The notes under the pieces are model-generated. The model was not told where the DNA came from. It saw nothing but the letters and a program-made list of their open reading frames with translations, and made no database searches. Both the position numbers and the translations under genes were made by a program. 64,000 bases of DNA from Ctenosaura bakeri (taxonomy: Eukaryota; Chordata; Lepidosauria; Squamata; Iguanidae): the NCBI GenBank assembly GCA_948474755.1, contig CAOLHI010002159.1, positions 582,501 to 646,500 of the forward strand, given 5' to 3'. Positions 57,835 to 64,000 of this stretch are shown piece after piece (the first letter of the stretch is position 1; every line of letters begins with the position of its first letter).

Positions 57835-58200
57835 CACGTCACTGCAAGAATAAGTCCTGAACTGCAAATAGTCTTTGAAAACTGCACCATTTTTTTGCAG
57901 TTCAGGATTTATTCTGCATAAAATTCATTCATGATATTTTTGCACAGAAAGCAGCATTTTCTTCTCAGGAAACAGCATTTTTGGAACAGGAAATAATATT
58001 TCTGTGCAGAAAATACTGTAGTTGAGGACTTATTCTGCACAAAATTCACAAAACAGCATTTTCTGCACAGAAAAAATACTCTGATATTTTGCAGAGAAAA
58101 TGTGACTTTCTATGCAGAAGATGCTATTTCCTCACAAAAAATGCCTATTGCAAATTTTGTGCAGAATAAGTCCCAAACTGTAAAGACTGTCATCAGTCCA
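57835..58200. repeat. Dispersed palindromic repeat with TTCTGCACAGAA modules (copy B)
   Basis: The module GAATAAGTCCTGAACTGCAA occurs in alternating orientation: plus at about 57850, minus at about 57897-57921 (TTGCAGTTCAGGATTTATTC), minus at about 58024-58040 (GAGGACTTATTCTGC), and plus at about 58161-58178. Between them are palindromic TTTTCTGCACAGAAAA words. The first two form a hairpin with a loop of about 25 bp. Related to copy A at 19335. Not a recognised family. Confidence 0.7.
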
Positions 58201-58204
58201 TGAT

Positions 58205-59095
58205 TTCCTGAAAGTCAAGAAACACATTGAATATTTTTGAGTTCTATTTCCATCACTATGTTCCCAGGTGTGAGGACATAGCCCTCTTTCATCCCTGAGC
58301 TGTAATAGCCAGTGATTCACACCTGCATGGCATTTTAGCCTCAGATTCAAAGAAGTGCTGAATAAGTGCTGAATCTCTTTGCATGGGCTATGGTTCAGCA
58401 CCCTGGATGGTGCATTTAAAATACAGAAAGAAACCTGGAGTAGATTTGCAACCCCAATTGACATGGAAGCTGTCAGTTGTCACTGCCTCTGGGGATGATA
58501 TCTCCATGGCTTCTCCCATTTTATCATTCATGCAGGAACATGAGACTACAAAAATAACCATGGGTCCTTTAAGGGCTTTACCTACCATTCAGCAAGTGGA
58601 GAGAGTGGAGGTTCTGAAAACCTTGGGCCACCTAAGCATCATAAGGACATGTTCTCTTCCAGATTCTCATTGGGAAATAGCTCTTCCTATGAAGAACCAC
58701 TGCAGCATGCTATCCTAGCAGTTCCTTAGCTAGCTCCCCTAGACCATCTAACTGAATGTAAGCCTGCTTTACTGAACCTGGTTCCTCTCTATTTTTCACA
58801 GAACAATTTTTGAGTATTTATGCCATAGGTGCCAACTTGAGAATCCAGAAAATACAGTATAGTACAGTTTCAGAAAACAACAACAGCAACGACAGTGTGT
58901 GCATTCCTATGTGAGGAGGCGAAAAGCAGAGTTGTGAACTGACATAAGAACAGAGTGACAATCCTAGCAGCAAACTGAGAAACTAAGTGGAAATGAGGTG
59001 GATTGATTTTTTATTTCCCTAAGTAGATCACATATGTTGCATGTAGAAAGGCTAAGGCTGAATTTGTGACATCTTCAGGATGTGGTGGGAAACAC
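58205..59095. other. Unassigned stretch with overlapping open frames
   Basis: Frames of 111 codons (plus, 58383-58718) and 110 codons (minus, 58132-58464) overlap here. Neither has a domain I recognise, and GC is slightly above the surroundings. It may be an unrecognised repeat; I do not call a gene. Confidence 0.35.
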
Positions 59096-59099
59096 CCAT

Positions 59100-59195
59100 T
59101 AAATGCCAGAGAGCTGCTACAAGTCAGTGTAAACAATACTGACTTAAACAGATCAACAATCAGATGTGATACAAAGCAGCTTCCTGCATTGTCAG
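59100..59195 (+). mobile_element. Squamate tRNA-derived SINE, 3' part
   Basis: GCCAGAGAGCTGCTACAAGT, CAGTGTAAACAATACTGACT and AAAGCAGCTTCCTGCATTG match the SINE core (usual form GAGAGCTGCTGCCAGTCAGT...GTAGACAATACTGAGCTAGA...AAGGCAGCTTCCTATGTTC). Confidence 0.65.
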
Positions 59196-59199
59196 CAAA

Positions 59200-60712
59200 C
59201 ACGCTCTCTAATGGTACAAGAATCTTGTTAGTTGTACAATGCATTCAGTATGGCTGCCATTTTCAATAGCAAACCCATGTTTCATCTAACATTAGTTCCA
59301 CTCTAGTATATATTCATTTATTGAATTCAGAGGTTGGTAAATGTATCAGACTTAAAAAGGATCAAAATGGCATTTTTAAAATTGCTGTTCTTCTTTAAAA
59401 GCAGACCTTAAATTTCCAGGAAAGAATCTCAATAAATAACGTGAACACCATGGACATGCATTTCATAGGCCACTGCTTCTTCTTCCAAATTATCTTTTTG
59501 GAAATTCAGTGCATCAGAACCCAAGGGGAAAGCTATATACACTGCAGCAAAAACATTTCTACCTATCTTGATCTTACTTTACTGTCTGTCTATATGTCTT
59601 AGAATACACAATGAAAAGCAGTAAATACAACTGTAGTTTCCTCTGATATTTTGGTAAGTCTTTCTTATGCAATTGAGTAGTAGTTGCTAACCTACAGGAT
59701 ATAAAGGAAACCATGTTAATGTCTGATATACAGACTTGAACATCAGAGTCCCTGCGGCATCTAATGCCTTGCCAAGTGTGAAATGCAGGAGAAGCTACAT
59801 ATGTCTGTCTCCCTTTCATCCAGGTTTTTTAAACAGAATTATTACCCTCACATAACTAGCAATGGGAAGAAAATTAATTAGGCCAGCTGAAAGTCTAACA
59901 TAATTTCTTTTCTTTTCTGGAGGCTTGGTTAGGGACAGAGAGGGCTTTGGTTTCTGCCAATGGAAAGGCTTGCCTGTTCTACCCTACCACACACCCAATC
60001 CACAAGTTATTTATTGGCATCCATAGAGAGGGATGAGTGGCTCTGAGGTACCAATGAAATTCTTCTATATGTAAAGCAAGTGTGGGACTTTTCCAGCCCA
60101 TGAAACATATACAGCCCATGGGGGTCTTACTGGTGGCTCCATAGCGCAATTTAAAAAGAAAAGAACAACAGATGCCTCTAGGATAAATGATTCTTGATCA
60201 AAATAAGGCACATCTTCCTGACATAATGTTCCACCTCTCAAACCACATTTTTTCAAAAACTGGAAGAGATTTTGTTTTACTTACAATTTCATCAGAAATT
60301 GGATGTGCAGTCTGCTTGGATGGAGAAGGTTGAAAAAAAAAAACCCTCTTATGTTGCCCAACACTGCTAAAGGGACCAGGCTGTTCATTGAAATCTCAAT
60401 TCTAGTTTCAAAAATTTCATGAGGACTGAAGCACTTCTTTTCACTTTGTCCAAGCTGTTGGTGACACTGCTTTCCTCAATCAGCAATAGTGAAGTCTACA
60501 AAAAGACTGAATAGGATCAAAACGATGTAATGCACTATGATGTAATACACTAGTGTACTCTAGGTGAAGATTGCCATTTACTTACCATCAGTTTATCAGT
60601 GTCAGGGCAAATTATTGGCCAGGGACCAACCTGGGGCTCTTAGGCCTAAAATCCAAATGGCCCAGCTTCAATGACCACTGTACCCCAGCTACAATGACCA
60701 CTAAATCAAGAA
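59200..60712. other. Stretch with no recognised feature
   Basis: Nothing recognised apart from short frames without motifs. Confidence 0.4.
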
Positions 60713-60718
60713 GACTTA

Positions 60719-61218
60719 GGCCCTTTCCGCAGCAGGAAGTTAAAAAGGGGCCAAGGCATCTTGTCACGGAGGTTGTCCGCACCTTGGATTGGACTAGGTT
60801 TGGACTATATACCTTAGTTCTTCACCTTAGCCCAATCCAAGATGCCCCCAAATGGTCCTCCAGTGCACTAAGTGAAGACCGGAAAAATCCGGTCTTTCAA
60901 TCTTCTGGAGCGCGCCATTGCATTCCTCCTCACTTGTGCAGATGTGCAGGCTCGCACCAATGCGAGCCTGCGATCAGTGGAGGGCGGGCTGTGGGCATGG
61001 CCAGCGTCAGCGGTTGGTCCGGACCCACGAAGAACAGGAAGCCGCCATTTTCAGCCTGAGCAGTGAGGATCTACAGACCTTGCACTACTCCGATTCACCC
61101 TGGACTAAACTGGGGAGCCCTGCAGAAGGGCTTAAGGGAGAGTCTGTGTTGCTTCGAGCTAAGAAGAAACGGTGAGTAACGGCATGGAGTGATTCACTCA
61201 CCTCGTGCAGAAAGGGCC
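60719..61218 (-). mobile_element. GGCC-ended miniature DNA transposon, 500 bp (type C, copy 2)
   Basis: GGCCCTTTCCGCAGCAGG and CTCGTGCAGAAAGGGCC are inverted ends with exact TTA duplications (60716-60718, 61219-61221). It is the reverse-oriented homologue of 54247-54727, sharing for example the GTGAAGACxGGAAAA segment and the CCxCCATTTT segment. The 162-codon plus-strand frame at 60571-61059 lies mostly inside it and is not a gene. Confidence 0.87.
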
Positions 61219-61224
61219 TTAATG

Positions 61225-61735
61225 AAGTGTTGACAAACTATTCAGCAATTGATTTAATTAGTCTACTGTAGCTCAGTCTAACAGTTCAATTTAGACTTTG
61301 ACTATCATTTGTTCAGTGTTTATGAATCCTGAAGAGGTTGCTAGAGACAGAGCACCCCAGATATTAGCAGCAGTGACATTTGCTATAACGGTATCATTCT
61401 ATCAACAGTCTGTTTATTGTGGTTGAGACCTCAAATGTTGTGGTGCAGAGGAGACATGTAGAACTAAAAGTTCTAAAATTGTATCACACAATGACATACT
61501 GTGGCATAACCCTACAGTTTTTCTTCACAATACCGACAAAGGATCAGTTTTCTTTTCCAAAACAATTAGTGCAGTGCTGTTTCTGGATGGAGTATATCAT
61601 AGGTATCATATTTACTTCTGTGCATCTGATGCTTCAGAGGGGTGCCAATAGTTGTGGCTCTTGTATCAAAAGTATCTTAAGATATTTTGGAGGTGCTTTT
61701 TCTAGAAGCCTTGATGCCGTTAACACAGAAAAGAG
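61225..61735. other. Stretch with no recognised feature
   Basis: The 131-codon frame at 61419-61814 has no recognised motif and its 3' part enters a repeat-like region. Confidence 0.35.
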
Positions 61736-61739
61736 CAAC

Positions 61740-62077
61740 AGTGGAAAGTTAGGGGGTGGATTAGCCTCTCAGGAGAGCTTTGAGGCCACATCCTCCACTG
61801 CAGCCCCTGTGTAATTTTTTTTGCCCCCAAATGCCCTCTAGGAGGTGTGGGGGCATTTTGATCATGGTTTTAGGTCCCCTAGACCATTTTGGTTTCAGCA
61901 AAGACCTTTCTAACAAGAGGAAATGAGCAGAAGTTACTCCAGGTTCATGTCTTGTTTAAAAAAAATGCCTTTCCTGGCCTAAATTGGCTTGAGAGGGTAA
62001 AATGTGGCAATTTCTCCCTGCACTCCCATGGGCATTTGGGGACTTTTAAAAACTTGTTTGAGACCTGGGAGACTCTG
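61740..62077. repeat. Unclassified repeat-like segment, left half
   Basis: GC-richer text (CCCCAAATGCCCTCTAGGAG...GTGTGGGGGCATTTTGATCA) with internal short inverted words. It ends in GAGACCTGGGAGACTCTG at 62060-62077. A near-identical GAGACCTGGGAGACACTG lies at 63656-63673, followed by GAGGCCGCATGTGGCCTGAG. The two sides read like one older repeat split by the L1. Confidence 0.45.
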
Positions 62078-62099
62078 TCCCCCCCACGCGATACTTAGA

Positions 62100-63655
62100 T
62101 ATTTATTTACAAAGGTTAGCATCAACAAAGATTAGCATTAACTTAGAATATCATGTACAAATTACAGACTTAATATTCTCCTTACATAATATAGCCCAAA
62201 TAAAGGAAAATAAAGAAGGTCAAAATCAAATATAAATATATATCATGTTATCTAAATTATTCTCTAAAAGCTATAACAAAGTTTCCCCCCATTTCTCACC
62301 AAAATATGTGATTAGATCTTCCCACTGATTCTTAAAATTGTTTAGTGATTTATCCTTCACCAAGCTTGTCAATTTATCCACTTCTAATAGTTCATAAATA
62401 TCTATAATCCATGGGTCTATGATGGGAAGTTCTTCCTTTTCCCATGCTTTCACATAAAGGATTCTAGCTTTAGTTATCAGATTAAGTATTAATTTCTTGT
62501 ACCGTTTCTCAACATAGTTCTCAATTACATTAAACATATTTAACAAATACAATTCCGGTTTCATTGGAAGGTTCTTCTTTATGATTTTTGTTATTTCTAT
62601 ATGTATAATCTTCCAATATCTCTTTGCTTTTTTACAGTTCCACCAGCAATGGTAAAATGAGCCTTTTTCGGATTTGCATTTCCAACAATTTTCACCCCCC
62701 CCCATAAGTTTGAGCAATTTTAACTGGAATTAGATGCCATTTATATAACATAATAGTTTTCTTTAAATGCTTGGCAGGCTGTAAAATTTAAGTCTCTCCA
62801 AGCCTGTGACCTATCAAATTGAAGTGGGTATCCAACATCTTGAGCCCATTTTATCATACTGCTTTTAACAGTCTCATATTCTAATTTCCATTTTAAGATA
62901 AGCTTATAAAATTTGGCTGTGATATTTTTTTGCCAGCTTCTAAGATGGATCCAACTCCGAGAGAATTACTTAATTGTTCTTCATTCCTATCTTGTTTAAA
63001 TCTAGTATATAGCTGCAAGTATAAAAACCAAGGACAATTTATCCCATCAAGTGACAACTCTTCTTTGGTTTTGAAAATTGGTTCATTACCTTGAAATCTT
63101 AATAGATCTTTATATGTCCACCAATTATTTTGAAGTTTGCTTACTAAATTGTAAAAAGCTTCTTGTGGGGACACCCATAATGGGTAACATCTTTATTACA
63201 GTCATTGACCAGCACAATAGGGGTATACAAATTATAAAATAAGACATTAAGATCGGTAAGATCAGAGCCTGCCACCCATAATGGAACTTGTGGGCAAAGC
63301 CAAGATTTATATTTGGACCAACTTTTACATAGTGAGTTTCTTATTGGATGTTCACAGAATTTTGTATCACGATTCTTTTTAAGATACCGTACATATGAAT
63401 GCCACCCATTAGTTAAATCTGCTCTTTCTAGGAGCAGTAATCTTTTGTTGTCTAATAAAATCCAATCCATTATCCAAGTTAGGGCATTAGCATATGCATA
63501 TATGCATAATCAGGTAGACCTAGTCCCCCTCTTACTCTGAGATCTGCCATTAAGTTCCATTTTATTCTTGTTTTTCCCCCGGCCCAAATAAATTTTGTTA
63601 AGTCTTGTTTCCATTGATTAAAGGTATGATTAAAGGTTGTTTAAAGGTATCACGA
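62100..63655 (-). mobile_element. L1 LINE, 5'-truncated, ORF2 C-terminal half
   Basis: On the minus strand the protein pieces run in order through the end of L1 ORF2. WKQDLTKFIWAGGKTRIKW (about 63613-63557) matches WQKxLNxFIWxGKKPRIK and RGGLGLPDY follows. MDWILLDNKRLLLLERA (from 63470) and KSWSKYKSWLCPQVPLWV come next. NNWWTYKDLLRFQGNEPIF (about 63125-63070) follows, and finally CWKCKSEKGSFYHCWWNC (62680-62620), the CxxC...HxxxxC knuckle at the L1 C-terminus. The terminal frame (62271-62717) is open for 148 codons, so decay is modest, but frameshifts separate the blocks. A 3' UTR reaches about 62100. Confidence 0.85.
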
Positions 63656-64000
63656 GAGACCTGGGAGACACTGGAGGCCGCATGTGGCCTGAGGGATATG
63701 CTTTGCCTACCCATACCTAAATATTTGCAGAAGAGATTAAGATGTAAACATGTATTGCTTTTTCAGAATTATGATGGTCAACAGTGACACGGCTCTCTTT
63801 CAAGTTAGGTAAGCTGTTCTGATCTTTGGGAGAAAGTTTTCTCACTCTCTCCCCAAAACTACTGAAGCAAGGTAGAATGTTCAGTTTAGCAATAGTCTAA
63901 TATTAAATACTACCACTGGGTCAAGCCCATATAAAACACTATTGCATGCCGTCTGTTCAATTTGAATGGCCAAATATCAAGTGCCAAAATAAGATTTAAA
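63656..64000. other. Right half of split repeat, then unassigned flank
   Basis: 63656-63715 continues the GC-richer repeat interrupted by the L1 (GAGGCCGCATGTGGCCTGAG, then TGCTTTGCCTACCCATACC, a hAT-like terminal word). After that no feature is recognised up to the window end. Confidence 0.4.

Noticed and set aside
60571..61059. 162-codon plus-strand frame
   Set aside because: Its 3' two thirds are the type C miniature transposon; related fragments in the inverted copy at 54247 explain the apparent conservation.
1..64000. CRISPR array, operon or bacterial mobile system
   Set aside because: No regularly spaced identical repeats, no prokaryote-like gene packing, and abundant squamate SINEs and LINEs show a vertebrate genome.

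Overview
This window looks like a gene-poor, AT-rich piece of a squamate reptile genome (a lizard is likely; a snake is not excluded). The evidence is the repeat content. Sauria-type SINEs with the shared BovB-like 3' tail and (CAA)n ends occur on both strands, and a second squamate tRNA-derived SINE recurs several times. L2, CR1 and L1 LINE fragments, two DIRS-type gag relics, two LTRs and many short DNA transposons complete the picture. I found no credible host protein-coding exon, tRNA gene or rRNA gene. Every open frame over about 100 codons either lies in a transposon relic, is a shadow inside a GC-rich or purine-rich repeat, or has no recognisable family.

Layout. 0-15 kb: an L2 3' end (300-830), a foldback repeat (1666-1836), a Sauria SINE (1856-2003), three GGCC-ended miniature transposons (3313-6331), several SINEs and hAT-like fragments, and a second foldback element (about 12108-12352). 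14.9-17.6 kb: a decayed DIRS-like element with repetitive leader, gag and zinc-knuckle remnants. 18.4-19.07 kb: a minus-strand LTR with tandem repeats in its U3. 23-28 kb: a 386-bp miniature transposon, a LINE C-terminal fragment with an (ATTCT)n end, and an L2 reverse transcriptase relic on the plus strand (26690-27660). 29.8-30.5 kb: an L1 3' end on the minus strand. 33.46-34.20 kb: a very GC- and CpG-rich 741-bp miniature transposon standing out sharply from its surroundings. 34.6-38 kb: a minus-strand L2 LINE interrupted by a 239-bp TA-flanked element and by an 823-bp solo LTR. 38.1-38.65 kb: a purine-rich degenerate tandem repeat. 40-54 kb: more GGCC-ended elements, a near-perfect 37-bp-arm hairpin (43094-43173), a second DIRS gag relic (about 44050-45500), a Sauria SINE nested in a LINE tail (47557-47756), an exact 50-bp tandem duplication, and a CR1 3' end. 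54-64 kb: two inverted copies of a 0.5-kb miniature transposon, a palindromic dispersed repeat (57835-58200), and an L1 ORF2 C-terminal half on the minus strand (about 62100-63655).

Nothing here works together as a pathway; the window is a stratigraphy of insertions. The most notable structure is a set of 14 non-autonomous elements sharing the terminus GGCC(C/A)TTTYYGC, ten of them with an exact 3-bp target duplication, in at least five internal types including the CpG-rich 741-bp one. All family names rest on recognised motifs and end structure, not on a database search.
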